This document shows, piece after piece, positions 8,803-18,659 of a DNA stretch of 64,000 nt (positions are counted from its first letter, which is position 1; every line of letters starts with the position of its first letter). The DNA is taken from contig JAGYJW010000008.1 in NCBI GenBank assembly GCA_018401435.1, positions 62,001 to 126,000 of the forward strand. The letters run 5' to 3'. The stretch is from Deltaproteobacteria bacterium. GTDB taxonomy: Bacteria; Myxococcota_A; UBA796; UBA2385. Under the pieces are notes generated by a model. It was not told where the DNA came from and searched no databases. It saw nothing but the letters and a program-made list of their open reading frames with translations. Both the position numbers and the translations under genes were made by a program.

Positions 8803-9522
8803 GTGCGCACCCTGGTCCTGCCCGACGCCCACCTCGACCGGCCCGATGCGCCGGCGGTGCACGCGCTGATCGCCCTGCTGGACCAGCCTGGGGCCGAGCG
8901 CGTGGTCCTCGCTGGGGATCTGCTGCACGCGGGCTGGACCTGGAAGGGGCGCCTGCCGCCGGCCTTCGATCCCTTGTGGGCGGCCATGCAGCGGGCCCTG
9001 GCCCGCGGCACCCGCCTGGCCTTTGTTCCCGGCAACCACGACTTCGCCCTGGCCGGTGCGCTGGCCCGGCTCGGACTCGATGTGACTGAAGAGCTGCACT
9101 TTATTGTGGGCGAGCGACGCTGGTTGGTGGTCCATGGGGATCAGGCCGACGAGAGCCAGGGCTACCGCCTCAGCCGACGCCTGCTGCGGGGGCGCGCCTT
9201 TGCCGGGCTGATGGGCGCCCTGGGGCCCCGAAGGGGGCAGCGGCTGATCGCGGGGCTGGCGGGTTCCAGCCGCGCGCACGCCAGGGACGGCTCGGAGCTG
9301 GTGCAGGCCCAGCTGGCCTGGGCAGACCAGAGGCTGGGGCAGGGCATCGACGCGGTGGCGATGGGCCATGGCCACGCCCTGGGCCTGCACCGCCGCCCCG
9401 GGGGCCCGGTCGCGCTGCTGGGCGACTGGACCTCGCAGCGCAGCCTGCTCGAGATCGACGGGCAGGCCGCAGTTCTGTGGAGAGGGGTCGGGGCCGGACG
9501 TGCAGTCGTTGACCGCTTGTGA
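8803..9522 (+). CDS. Calcineurin-like metallophosphoesterase, LpxH-like
   Basis: I chose GTG 8803, six nt after GGAAG, giving 239 residues. The five metallophosphoesterase blocks appear in order: PDAHLDRPD, GDLLHAG, PGNHD, VHGDQAD and GHGHA, which would bind two metal ions. Domain size and the HGDQAD block resemble UDP-2,3-diacylglucosamine pyrophosphatases (LpxH), which make lipid X in lipid A synthesis, but other phosphoesterases share this core. The open frame continues far upstream only because it is antisense to the lipoprotein gene. The ABC exporter operon begins 45 nt downstream on the same strand and may be cotranscribed. Confidence 0.75.
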   Translation: MRTLVLPDAHLDRPDAPAVHALIALLDQPGAERVVLAGDLLHAGWTWKGRLPPAFDPLWAAMQRALARGTRLAFVPGNHDFALAGALARLGLDVTEELHFIVGERRWLVVHGDQADESQGYRLSRRLLRGRAFAGLMGALGPRRGQRLIAGLAGSSRAHARDGSELVQAQLAWADQRLGQGIDAVAMGHGHALGLHRRPGGPVALLGDWTSQRSLLEIDGQAAVLWRGVGAGRAVVDRL

Positions 9523-9567
9523 CCAACGGCGGGGACCAGGGGGTTAGCGGGCTTCCCCGAGCAGCCC

Positions 9568-10248
9568 ATGATCCAGCTTCGACAACTCAACAAGTCCTAC
9601 CCCACCGCCGGGCGGGCTCTGCACGTCTTGCGCGACCTCGATCTGGACATCGCCGCGGGTGAGAGCGTGGCCATCGTGGGCTCGTCGGGCTCGGGCAAGT
9701 CCACGCTGCTCAACGTGCTGGGGCTGCTGGACGGCTTCGACAGCGGGCAGTACCGGCTGGATGGGCGCGACACCCGCGGACTGGACGATCGCACCGCGGC
9801 CCGGCTCCGAAATGAGCTGCTGGGCTTCGTCTTCCAGAGCTTCCACCTGCTGCCGGACAAGGACGCGGTGGAGAATGTGGCCCTGCCGCTCTTCTACCGC
9901 GGTCTGCCCCGAAAGGAGCGTCTGAAGCGCGCCGTGGCCATGTTGGAGCAGGTGGGCCTGGGTGACCGGCTGGACCACCGCCCCGGCGCCCTCTCCGGTG
10001 GCCAGAAGCAGCGGGTGGCCATCGCCCGGGCCCTGGTGACCGAACCCCGCGTGGTGCTGGCGGACGAGCCCACGGGCGCCCTGGACACCACCACCTCCGC
10101 CGAGATCATGGACCTGCTGGATGGCGTGGTGGCCCGGGGCATGACCCTGGTGCTGGTCACCCACGAGCCCGAGGTGGCCGCCCGCGCCCACCGCACCATC
10201 CGCCTGCGGGATGGGCAGGTGGTGTCCGACCACGGGGCCGAGGGCTGA
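9568..10248 (+). CDS. ABC transporter ATP-binding protein, MacB/LolD type
   Basis: The 226-residue ATPase drives the exporter encoded by the next three genes. It has Walker A GSSGSGKST, a Q-loop in FVFQSFHLL, the ABC signature LSGGQKQR, Walker B VVLADEPTGALD and switch His in VTHEPE. FQSFHLLP and DEPTGALD are typical of the MacB/LolD/FtsE branch, in which ATP hydrolysis moves a periplasmic lever instead of a membrane pore. Its stop codon directly abuts the first permease ATG, so the subunits should be made in balance. No convincing SD is seen before ATG 9568. Confidence 0.9.
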   Translation: MIQLRQLNKSYPTAGRALHVLRDLDLDIAAGESVAIVGSSGSGKSTLLNVLGLLDGFDSGQYRLDGRDTRGLDDRTAARLRNELLGFVFQSFHLLPDKDAVENVALPLFYRGLPRKERLKRAVAMLEQVGLGDRLDHRPGALSGGQKQRVAIARALVTEPRVVLADEPTGALDTTTSAEIMDLLDGVVARGMTLVLVTHEPEVAARAHRTIRLRDGQVVSDHGAEG

Positions 10249-11514
10249 ATGCGCGGCCTGCTCTCCCTCGACCAGTGGATGGAGGTGGTGCAGATCTACA
10301 TGCGCCAGCCCCTGCGCACGGCCCTGACCGCCTTCTCGGTGGCCTGGGGCGTCTTCATGCTGGTGATGCTGCTGGGGGCGGGCCAGGGGCTGGAAAACAA
10401 CCTGCGCTGGAGCTTTCGCGACGACGCCATCAACAGCATCTGGATCCGGGGGGGCAAGACCTCGCTGGCCTGGCAGGGGCAGCCCGAAGTGCGCGACATC
10501 CAGCTCACCGACGACGATGTGGACCTGGTGCGGGCCCTGCCCGAGGCCGGGCGGGTGGCGGCCCGCTGGTACCCGGCATCCGACACCCGGGTCGCGGTGG
10601 GCTCCCGGGTGAGCACCTTCGACATCCGGTCCACCCACCCCGACCACCGATATGTCGAGGGCACGGTGGTGCGCGCCGGGCGCTTTCTCAACGACCGCGA
10701 CATTGACGAGCGCCGAAAGGTCACGGTGCTGGGGCGGCGGGTGGCCGAGTTCCTCTTTCCCGGAGAAGACCCCTTTGAAGCCCCACTCGGCCAGACCGTG
10801 CGCGTGGGGGGCATCGCATTCACAGTGGTGGGGGTCTTCACCGATGACGGCGGCGAACGCGAAGAGCAGCTGCTCTACCTGCCCATCAGCACCACCCGGG
10901 CGGCCTTTGGGGGTCGCCAGAATGTAGACTGGGTGATGTTCACCGTGGGGCCCTCCGAGATCGACGACGCCAGCGTAGAGGCCGCCGATCGCGCGGTGGC
11001 ATCCATTCGCGAGGGCCTGGCGGGCCTGCATCACTTCGACCCCAAGGACCGCGGGGCCGCCCGCATCCGGGACCTGGTGCACGACTATGCAGACGTCAAG
11101 AATGTCTTTGTCTGGCTGCGGGCCTTCTCGTGGGTGGTGGGCCTGGGCACGGTCTTTGCGTCCATGGTCGGGGTGGGCAACATCCTGCTGATCTCGGTGA
11201 AAGAGCGCACCCGCGAGCTGGGCCTGCGCAAGGCCCTGGGCGCGCGCTCCGGTGACCTGCTGGGCATGGTGCTGCAAGAGGCCCTGCTGCTGACCACGAC
11301 AGCCGGGTGGATGGGGCTGATCGCCGGCCTGGGCCTGCTGGAGGCCGTGCGCCGCTTCGTGCCCCCCAACGACTACCTGCGCGACCCCGATGTGGACCTG
11401 CCCAGCGTGCTGCTGGCCACCCTCGCCCTGGTGCTGGCCGGCGGCGCGGCAGGCCTGGTGCCGGCCTGGCAGGCCGCGCGGGTGGCCCCCGTCGTCGCCC
11501 TGCAGGACGAGTGA
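10249..11514 (+). CDS. MacB-like permease (FtsX family), first copy
   Basis: The 421-residue inner-membrane protein has one N-terminal transmembrane helix (about 20-42), a long periplasmic MacB core domain (about 50-280) and three C-terminal helices (about 285-420) of the FtsX type. The sequence KERTRELGLRKALGA between the second and third helices is the diagnostic FtsX/MacB motif. It starts right after the ATPase stop and overlaps the second permease by one base (TGATG). Unlike E. coli MacB, the ATPase is not fused. It probably pairs with the next protein as a heterodimer. Confidence 0.88.
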   Translation: MRGLLSLDQWMEVVQIYMRQPLRTALTAFSVAWGVFMLVMLLGAGQGLENNLRWSFRDDAINSIWIRGGKTSLAWQGQPEVRDIQLTDDDVDLVRALPEAGRVAARWYPASDTRVAVGSRVSTFDIRSTHPDHRYVEGTVVRAGRFLNDRDIDERRKVTVLGRRVAEFLFPGEDPFEAPLGQTVRVGGIAFTVVGVFTDDGGEREEQLLYLPISTTRAAFGGRQNVDWVMFTVGPSEIDDASVEAADRAVASIREGLAGLHHFDPKDRGAARIRDLVHDYADVKNVFVWLRAFSWVVGLGTVFASMVGVGNILLISVKERTRELGLRKALGARSGDLLGMVLQEALLLTTTAGWMGLIAGLGLLEAVRRFVPPNDYLRDPDVDLPSVLLATLALVLAGGAAGLVPAWQAARVAPVVALQDE

Positions 11515-12779
11515 TGGACCGACTCAACCGCTGGATCGACGCCTGGGAGGAGCTCTTTGGGACCCTCGCCCGCAACCCCGTGCGCACCGGGCTGACGGCG
11601 GCGGGGGTGGCTTGGGGCATGTTCATGCTGGTCTTGATGTCGGGCTTCGGGTCGGGCCTGGAGACCGGCGTGCGGCGGAGCCTGGGCCGCGACGCAGTGA
11701 ACGCGGTTTACTTCTGGGGCCGGACCAGCGCCCTGCCCTGGCAGGGCAACCGACCCGGTCGCTCCATCCGCTTCGAGAATAGCGATGCAGATGCCATCCT
11801 CAGCCGAGTAGACGGGCTGGCCTACCTGGCGCCGCGCAACCAGCTTGGGGGCTGGCAGGGGCAGGCCACGGTGCGGGCCGGGGACCGGGTTGCCGCCCTG
11901 TCGGTGAACGGCGATGTGCCGGACTTCGCCCGCATCCAGCCCATGGAGATGCTCCAGGGGCGCTTTCTCAACGAGCGGGACCAGGCGGGCCGCAGGCGGG
12001 TGGTGGTGCTGGGCAAGGTGGCGGCAGAGGACCTCTTTGCGCCTGGGGCCGAGGTTGTCGGGCAGCGCATCGCCATCGACGGGTCCTGGTTCCGGGTGGC
12101 CGGGGTCTTCCGGTCCCGCCTGCCGGGCGAGGACGGCGAAGATGCAGAATCGGGCCTCCATGTGCCCTTGTCCACCTTTCAACAGGTCTTTCGGCAGGGG
12201 GAGCGGGTGGCCTGGTTCGCCGCCCGGGGCGAAGACCGCGTGTCGGCGCTGACGCTGGAGAAGCAGATCCGGCGGGTGCTGCAGCGGCGCCACGGCATCC
12301 ACCCCGACGACGGCCCGGCCATCGGGTCGCGCAACGCCGAGATCGAGTTCCGGCGGGTGCAGGCCACCTTTCGGGGAATTCGCGCCTTTGTGCTGCTGGT
12401 GGGCACCCTCACGCTGCTGGCGGGGGCCTTTGGCGTCACCAACGTGATGCTGGTGGCCGTGCGCGAGCGCACCCGGGAGCTGGGCCTGCGGCGGGCCATC
12501 GGCGCCACCCAGGCCGACATCCGCTGGATGATCCTGCGCGAGGCCCTGCTGCTCACCGTGCTCGCCGGCGAGGCCGGCCTGCTCGCCGGGGTGGGCGCCC
12601 TGGAGCTGGCGCGCCTGCTGGTGGGGGACGACCACCCCACCCTGGGCCAGCCCCATGTGGACGCCAGTCTCATCGTCGCAGCGGGTTTGCTGATGGCCCT
12701 GGCCGGGGTCATCGCGGGGCTGGTGCCGGCCGCCCGCGCCGCCGCCATTCAACCCGTCGAAGCCCTGCGCTCCAGCTAA
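11514..12779 (+). CDS. MacB-like permease (FtsX family), second copy
   Basis: This protein is also 421 residues and shares the plan of its neighbour: N-terminal helix near 25-47, a periplasmic domain, then RERTRELGLRRAIGA and three C-terminal helices. ATG 11514 shares one base with the upstream stop, so translation restarts there. The two permeases are clearly paralogous but divergent, which suggests a duplicated subunit specialised into an asymmetric pair. Substrates of such exporters include lipoproteins, peptides and macrolides. Nothing in the locus identifies this one. Confidence 0.87.
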   Translation: MDRLNRWIDAWEELFGTLARNPVRTGLTAAGVAWGMFMLVLMSGFGSGLETGVRRSLGRDAVNAVYFWGRTSALPWQGNRPGRSIRFENSDADAILSRVDGLAYLAPRNQLGGWQGQATVRAGDRVAALSVNGDVPDFARIQPMEMLQGRFLNERDQAGRRRVVVLGKVAAEDLFAPGAEVVGQRIAIDGSWFRVAGVFRSRLPGEDGEDAESGLHVPLSTFQQVFRQGERVAWFAARGEDRVSALTLEKQIRRVLQRRHGIHPDDGPAIGSRNAEIEFRRVQATFRGIRAFVLLVGTLTLLAGAFGVTNVMLVAVRERTRELGLRRAIGATQADIRWMILREALLLTVLAGEAGLLAGVGALELARLLVGDDHPTLGQPHVDASLIVAAGLLMALAGVIAGLVPAARAAAIQPVEALRSS

Positions 12780-12801
12780 GGCGCCATCTCCATAGGAAGC
12801 C

Positions 12802-13890
<1,089 letters not shown>

Positions 13891-13897
13891 AGCGCTC

Positions 13898-15211
13898 TCA
13901 GGGCAGGGGGCGGTCGGGGGGCTCCAGCACGGCAGCGTCGATGGGTTCGGCGGTCATGGCCTCCAGAAAGGCCACCACATCGGCCACATCCTGCGCGTCC
14001 CAATCCAAGGGCAGCATGAAGTCGTCGAGGTGCCCCAGCACCAGCTCCTCGTCCATGTCCACATAGTGTTGGACCACCGCCGTCAGATCATCGAAGTGAC
14101 CGCCGTGCATATAGGGGGGCGACTGTGCTACGTTGCGCAGAGAGGGCACCTTGAAGAGGCCCAACTGTTCGCTGGTGAGGCTGAGGCGATCGATGCGGCC
14201 TGCGGCCTCGCCATCGGGGGCATCCGACCAGCGACCCGCGGCGTTGAAGTCGCTGGCCTGAAGTGCGATAATGCCGTCGTATCGCCCTGTGTCATCGAGG
14301 GGCAGCCAGGGGCGTTCGCCCAGCCCCGCGCTGGCGAACTCCCGGTTGCTGAGCAGGGGGCCCGCGTGGCAGAGGTGGCAGTTGCCATCTCCCACGAAGC
14401 GCTTCAAGCCGCGCTGGGCCGATGCAGAGAGGGCCGCGTCCATGGCAGAAGCATCGCCTGCCGCCAAGGCCGCAACATAGCGGTCCACCGGCGTGGTGCC
14501 CGTCTGAAGGGTGGCTTCAAAGGCACCGATCGCCTTGCTCACCCCCACCAGGATGGCCGTGACGGCGTCCTGGTCGTCCGGGTCCATGCTGGCCCAGGCC
14601 AGGGCCTCGGGGTGGTCGGGGTCTTCGGGCACGGGCCGGCCGACCGCGGGAAAGCGCGCGGGATCGGAGAGGTCAGGCAGGGGCCCATAGAGGGCCTCGT
14701 AGCCTGCGCGCAGATCGGGGGCGTCGGCGACGGCGTGGGCCAGGGCGAGGCGGCTGCCCGCCATCTCGTGGGCAGCCTCGATGGGGGCGATGGCCTGGCA
14801 CCACAAGCTGTCACAGCGGCCATCCCAGAAGAGCCAGCGTTGGTGGCCCACATTCCACAGGCTGGGGGCGTGGCGGGTGGTCTGGCCGGCGGCCTCGCTC
14901 AGCGGCAGCCCATCGCCCCAACCCAGCGCGGGGTCATGGCAGGTGGCGCAAGAGAAGGTGCCCGTACCCGACAGCCGGGCGTCAAAGAAGAGGTAGCGGC
15001 CAAACCAGGCGGCCGTGGGGTTGGCAGCCTGGGCGTTGGTGGGGTCGGGCGTCGGCGCGCCAAGCGGCCCGAGATCGAGGGCCAGCTCGAACTCTTCGTC
15101 AGACAGACCACCAAGGGGCGACGCCGCCGAAGCCGAATCTCCCGCCGGGTCGTCCTGGCAGGCCGAGAGAAGGAGAAAGGAGCAGGCGAGGGGGGGGAGG
15201 CGACGGCGCAT
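13898..15211 (-). CDS. Diheme cytochrome c peroxidase (MauG/CcpA family) lipoprotein
   Basis: The 437-residue lipoprotein (lipobox LLSAC, Cys18) contains two heme c sites, CATCH (88-92) and CHLCH (278-282), as in bacterial cytochrome c peroxidases that reduce hydrogen peroxide in the periplasm. Residues such as FFDARLSGTGTFSC, RHAPSLWNVG, FKVPSLRNV and PPYMHGG are family signatures. It lies 8 nt after the histidine kinase stop, so it may be the third gene of that operon. No SD precedes the ATG, but TAGACT sits 5 nt upstream and could be the -10 of a leaderless transcript. Confidence 0.9.
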   Translation of the reverse strand: MRRRLPPLACSFLLLSACQDDPAGDSASAASPLGGLSDEEFELALDLGPLGAPTPDPTNAQAANPTAAWFGRYLFFDARLSGTGTFSCATCHDPALGWGDGLPLSEAAGQTTRHAPSLWNVGHQRWLFWDGRCDSLWCQAIAPIEAAHEMAGSRLALAHAVADAPDLRAGYEALYGPLPDLSDPARFPAVGRPVPEDPDHPEALAWASMDPDDQDAVTAILVGVSKAIGAFEATLQTGTTPVDRYVAALAAGDASAMDAALSASAQRGLKRFVGDGNCHLCHAGPLLSNREFASAGLGERPWLPLDDTGRYDGIIALQASDFNAAGRWSDAPDGEAAGRIDRLSLTSEQLGLFKVPSLRNVAQSPPYMHGGHFDDLTAVVQHYVDMDEELVLGHLDDFMLPLDWDAQDVADVVAFLEAMTAEPIDAAVLEPPDRPLP

Positions 15212-15216
15212 GGGCC

Positions 15217-15222
15217 AGTCTA
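15217..15222 (-). promoter_or_regulatory. Possible -10 box of a leaderless transcript (cytochrome c peroxidase)
   Basis: TAGACT on the minus strand ends 5 nt before ATG 15211 and overlaps the stop codon of the upstream kinase. With no SD present, transcription would start at or next to the ATG. No clear -35 is seen. Confidence 0.3.
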
Positions 15223-16564
15223 GACCCTCGGCGACCCGCCAGCCAGCCCCGAGCGTGGCAGATCGAGGACAAAGCAGGCCCCGCCCAGCTCCGAGCCCTG
15301 GACCTGCAGCTCTCCGCCATGGCTGCGCGCGATGCGCCGGGCCAGGGCCAGGCCCATGCCCACCCCGCCGGCGTCGCGGCTGCGGGCGCCGTCCAGCCGC
15401 ACCATGGGCTCGAAGATGCGCGCGCGCTCTGCCTCGGGCACGCCCGGGCCGTCGTCCTCCACCAGCAGGCGCAGCTGGGCGGGGCCGGCCTCCAGGCGCA
15501 GGCGCACCTTGGACCGGGTGTAGCGGGCCGCGTTGCTGAGCAGGTTGCGCAGGGCGCGCGCCATCAGTCGTTCCTCTGCCAGAACATCCACCACGACTTC
15601 ATCTTCAATCAGGCAGACCACCTGGATTTCGGGGCGAAGGCGGGCTGCAGCGGCGCATTCGGCGCGGGCCAGGGCCGCCAGATCCAGGGGCAGGCGCTGC
15701 AAGGGGCGACGGTCGTCCTCCAGGCTGGCGAAGGTGAGCAGCTCGCTGACCAGCTCCTCCAGCTCGACGATGTCACCCTCCACCTCCAGGCGCTGGCGCT
15801 CGCGATCCGCGGCATCTTCGGACTCGGCCAGCAGCTCGATGGCAAAGCGCATGCGGGCCAGGGGCGTGCGCAGCTCGTGGGCGACGGCCAGCAGCAGCTC
15901 TTCGCGGGCCCGCAGCAGGCGGTCGCGGTCGTGCACCAGGCGCTCCACCCGCTCGGCCATCTCGTTGAAGGTGGCGGCGACCTCGCCGGCGGCATCCCGG
16001 GTCTGAACGGCCGCGCGCACCGCCAGCTCCCCCCGACCAAAGCGGGTGGCAGAATCGGAGAGGGCCGTCATCTGCCGCTGCAGGGGCAGCAGGGTGACCA
16101 GCACGGCCAGGCCCAGCCCGCCCACCATGGAGAGGGCGAGCACGGGGATGCGCCAGAGGCTGGGCGTCGGCATCGCGGGCTGGATGACCGCCACCAGGGG
16201 CTGGTCCGGAACGCGCACCAGCAGGGACCGGGGCGCCATCCACCCAGGCCGCCGCGACGGCCTCGCCGCGCTCCAGGCGCTCGCGCTCCAGGGGGCTGAG
16301 GCGGTCGCGGGCCTGGGCCAGCGGCGCGGTGAAGACTGGGGCAGACAAGGCAGTGGAGAGTTGCACCCGGGCCTCTTCCCGGGCCTCGGGGGTGGTGGCC
16401 ACCGCCAGCCGCTCGGCGACCAGGCGTGGCGCGGTGGACAAGGCGCCGATGCGCTCGGGCAGATCCGCCGTGGCCGCGTCGTCGGGCAGGGCCAGGAGCA
16501 GGGCGACCCAAAGGGCGACCACCAGTCCCAAAGCCAGATAGAAGCGAAGGAAAAGCCGCGTCAT
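15220..16564 (-). pseudogene. Sensor histidine kinase (RstB-like), interrupted by one frameshift
   Basis: The reading frame from ATG 16564 encodes an N-terminal transmembrane helix and periplasmic region up to AAAWVDG, then breaks near 16240. The rest continues in another frame: second transmembrane helix, HAMP, the H-box VAHELRTPLARMR, N-box RNLLSNAARYT, and GPGVPEAE and GVGMGLALARRI of the ATPase domain. Removing one G in the GTGGATGG segment restores a single protein of about 447 residues. The start overlaps the response regulator stop by 4 bp. The downstream half could be made separately from an internal ATG but would lack its sensor. It may be an assembly error, because the rest is undamaged. 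Confidence 0.75.
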
Positions 16565-17253
16565 CGACCGGGCGCGGCCAGCTGGTAGCCCGTGCCCCGC
16601 ACCGTCTTGATCAGGCCCGCGGCGGCTCCGCAATCTTCGAGCTTGCGCCGGAGCTGGCTGACGCGGACATCCATGGAGCGGTCGATGCCGTCGTATTCGA
16701 TGCCGCGCAGCTCTTTGAAGAGCTCGTCGCGGGTGACGGGCTCTCCGGCCCGACGGGCCAGGGCCCAGAGCAGCTCGAATTCCGCGGTGGTGAGATCGAG
16801 CACCTGGCCGCCGATGGTGGCCTCGCGCCGCCCGGGATCCACCCGCACCCCTCCAGCCTCGACCACCTTGGGGCCGCCATCGTCGGCGTCGGGGCTGGGG
16901 CGCCGCAGCAGGGCCTTGATGCGGGCCAGCAGCAGCCGGGGGCTGACCGGCTTGACCACATAATCATCCGCCCCCATCTCCAGCCCCAGGACCTGGTCGA
17001 ATTCATCGCCCCGGGCGGTGAGCATGAGGATGGGGCCCGCATAGTGGGGGCGCACCGAACGACAGATGCTCAGGCCATCCTCGCCTGGCAGCATGAGGTC
17101 GAGCACCACCACATCGGGCTTGAGGGAGAGGATCCGCTCCTTGCCCCGGGTGCCGTCCCGCTCCAATTCGACCTGCAGGCCGTTCCGGCTGAGGTAGTCC
17201 GCGGTGAGCCGCCCCAGCCGGTCGTCATCTTCGACGATGAGCACAATCGCCAC
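16561..17253 (-). CDS. OmpR/PhoB-family response regulator, RstA-like
   Basis: I chose GTG 17253, which follows GGAGG by 5 nt, giving 230 residues. The receiver domain (1-115) has the acidic pair EDDD, phosphorylation Asp in VVVLDLMLPGEDG, and Lys in YVVKPVS. The winged-helix DNA-binding domain (130-230) ends in the expected DVRVSQLRRKLE and IKTVRGTGYQL. The pattern LTADYLSRNG with MLPGEDGLSICR is close to E. coli RstA, but that is a resemblance rather than proof of orthology. It is coupled to the kinase by a 4-bp overlap and divergent from the MmcQ gene. Confidence 0.9.
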   Translation of the reverse strand: MAIVLIVEDDDRLGRLTADYLSRNGLQVELERDGTRGKERILSLKPDVVVLDLMLPGEDGLSICRSVRPHYAGPILMLTARGDEFDQVLGLEMGADDYVVKPVSPRLLLARIKALLRRPSPDADDGGPKVVEAGGVRVDPGRREATIGGQVLDLTTAEFELLWALARRAGEPVTRDELFKELRGIEYDGIDRSMDVRVSQLRRKLEDCGAAAGLIKTVRGTGYQLAAPGR

Positions 17254-17340
17254 GGGCTCCTCCCTGGTTGTCCCTGCTACCCTTCTGGCGACTTGTTGCG
17301 CCCGCCCGGGCACTATCCCGCGGGCACGGGAGACGTGGAG

Positions 17341-17715
17341 ATGAGCAGCGCCTTGAATGCCCGCACTGCGGTGGCGGACCGACTGGCGGCCTTCAGCCTC
17401 ACCCTGCCCGAGGCCTGGGAGGACTTCCCCTGGGAGGACCGGGTGGTGAAGGTGCGCAGGAAGATCTTCATCTTCTTGGGCCACGGCGTGAAAGACGATG
17501 GCGCCTTCTCCTTCACGGTCAAGCTGCCCGATTCCGCCGGCCTGGTCTTGGGGGAGCCCTGGGCCGCACCTTGCGGCTATGGCCTGGGGCGACACGGCTG
17601 GGTCAGCCTCAGCTGGAAATTGGAAGAGGAGCCGCCCCCGGAAGAGCAGCTCCTCGACTGGATTCGGGAGAGCTACCGGGCCGTTGCGCCAAAGACGCTG
17701 GCCCGGCAGATCTGA
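17341..17715 (+). CDS. MmcQ/YjbR family protein
   Basis: The 124-residue protein has the YjbR/CyaY-like fold signature: LPEAWEDFPW near the start, then VVKVRRKIFIF and a C-terminal WIRESYRAVAPKTLARQI. Family members are small cytosolic proteins with a double-wing surface suspected to bind DNA. Their role is not established. GGGAGA lies upstream of ATG 17341, and an extended -10-like TGCTACCCT is at 17275-17283, giving a leader of about 50 nt. It converges with the lipoprotein gene that ends at 17723, only 7 nt away. Confidence 0.8.
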   Translation: MSSALNARTAVADRLAAFSLTLPEAWEDFPWEDRVVKVRRKIFIFLGHGVKDDGAFSFTVKLPDSAGLVLGEPWAAPCGYGLGRHGWVSLSWKLEEEPPPEEQLLDWIRESYRAVAPKTLARQI

Positions 17716-17722
17716 TCCCCGC

Positions 17723-18592
17723 TTATTCGGCGGTGAACGCCACGATCACCGCGGAGGCCGGGAGGGCAGCCAGGGGCGTGGACACGAATTCGTAGCCCGG
17801 GGCGGTGGGCTGGTAGGTGGTCAGCTGGGCCGAAGGCACCGCGAAGAGCCCGCCGCCTTCCACCGAGGTGGAGGTGTTGGGGACGCCAGCGGTGGTGAAG
17901 AGGCCGTCGCTGGGGTCGCCGTCGGCGTAGTAGACGACGCAGCTGCCGCAGGTCATCTCGGCGCCGGCCACGGGCTGGCTGGCATTGTCCCACAGGAAGC
18001 CGATCACGAGGCCGTTGACCGCGATGTCGCCGGTGTAGCCGGCGGCCGCGAGGCTGGCCTGGATGGCGGTGGCAGAGTTGACGTCGATGGCCAGCGACTT
18101 CAGGCCGGACAGGGTGCCGCCGTTCTCGATGTCGGCGTAGCCCGACGAGGAGATGCCGTTGGCCGAGGGGAAGAGCACGTTGTCGCCGGCGTCGCAGTCG
18201 CGGATCTGGGCGAAGAGGCCCAGGCTGACCACGGGCACATCGCTGGCGCTGTAGGCGCCGCCTGCGCCCACGGTGGTCTGGGAGACGACCTCGGGGGTCC
18301 CACCGGTGAGCACATTGGTGGGGTCGAGGATGTCCACGCAGGCGCCTTCGGGGGCCGGCATGGTGAAGTCGGCGAAGAGGACGGCCGTGCCTTCGACGGT
18401 GAAGCGGATCTCTTCGGTGCCATCGGTGCCATCGGTGCCGTCGGTGCCGTCGGTGCCGTCGGTGCCATCGGTCCCGTCGGTGCCATCGGTGCCGTCGGTG
18501 CCATCGGCAGTGCCGCCGGTGTCGTCCTTGTCCTTGCAGCCGGTGGCGAGGGGCAGGGCCAGCATCGCCATCCACAGGATCTGTCGGTTCAT
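17723..18592 (-). CDS. Surface lipoprotein with DGT-repeat linker
   Basis: The 289-residue protein starts at ATG 18592 with AAGGAGG 4 nt upstream. A signal peptide with lipobox LATGC (Cys19) is followed by a short Lys/Asp stretch and about ten DGT tripeptides encoded by a 9-bp tandem repeat. The rest (residues about 65-289) is a beta-rich domain with a CGSC pair and a DGDPSDGLF motif, resembling the neighbouring interrupted gene, of which it is a tandem paralogue. No known domain is recognised. An outer-membrane lipoprotein held away from the surface by a flexible acidic linker is the likely picture. Confidence 0.75.
   Translation of the reverse strand: MNRQILWMAMLALPLATGCKDKDDTGGTADGTDGTDGTDGTDGTDGTDGTDGTDGTDGTEEIRFTVEGTAVLFADFTMPAPEGACVDILDPTNVLTGGTPEVVSQTTVGAGGAYSASDVPVVSLGLFAQIRDCDAGDNVLFPSANGISSSGYADIENGGTLSGLKSLAIDVNSATAIQASLAAAGYTGDIAVNGLVIGFLWDNASQPVAGAEMTCGSCVVYYADGDPSDGLFTTAGVPNTSTSVEGGGLFAVPSAQLTTYQPTAPGYEFVSTPLAALPASAVIVAFTAE
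18414..18503. repeat. 9-bp tandem repeat encoding DGT linker (about 10 units)
   Basis: About ten copies of a 9-bp unit (TCGGTGCCR on the plus strand) encode Asp-Gly-Thr on the minus strand, directly after the lipidated cysteine of the 17723-18592 lipoprotein. Units differ only at wobble positions. A very similar array lies at 46654-46752 in an unrelated lipoprotein. Confidence 0.9.
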
Positions 18593-18659
18593 GTCTCCTC
18601 CTTGGGGCCTTGGCCCACAGTGCGACGGGTGCGCGCGCGCCACCCGCATCGTCGCGACG

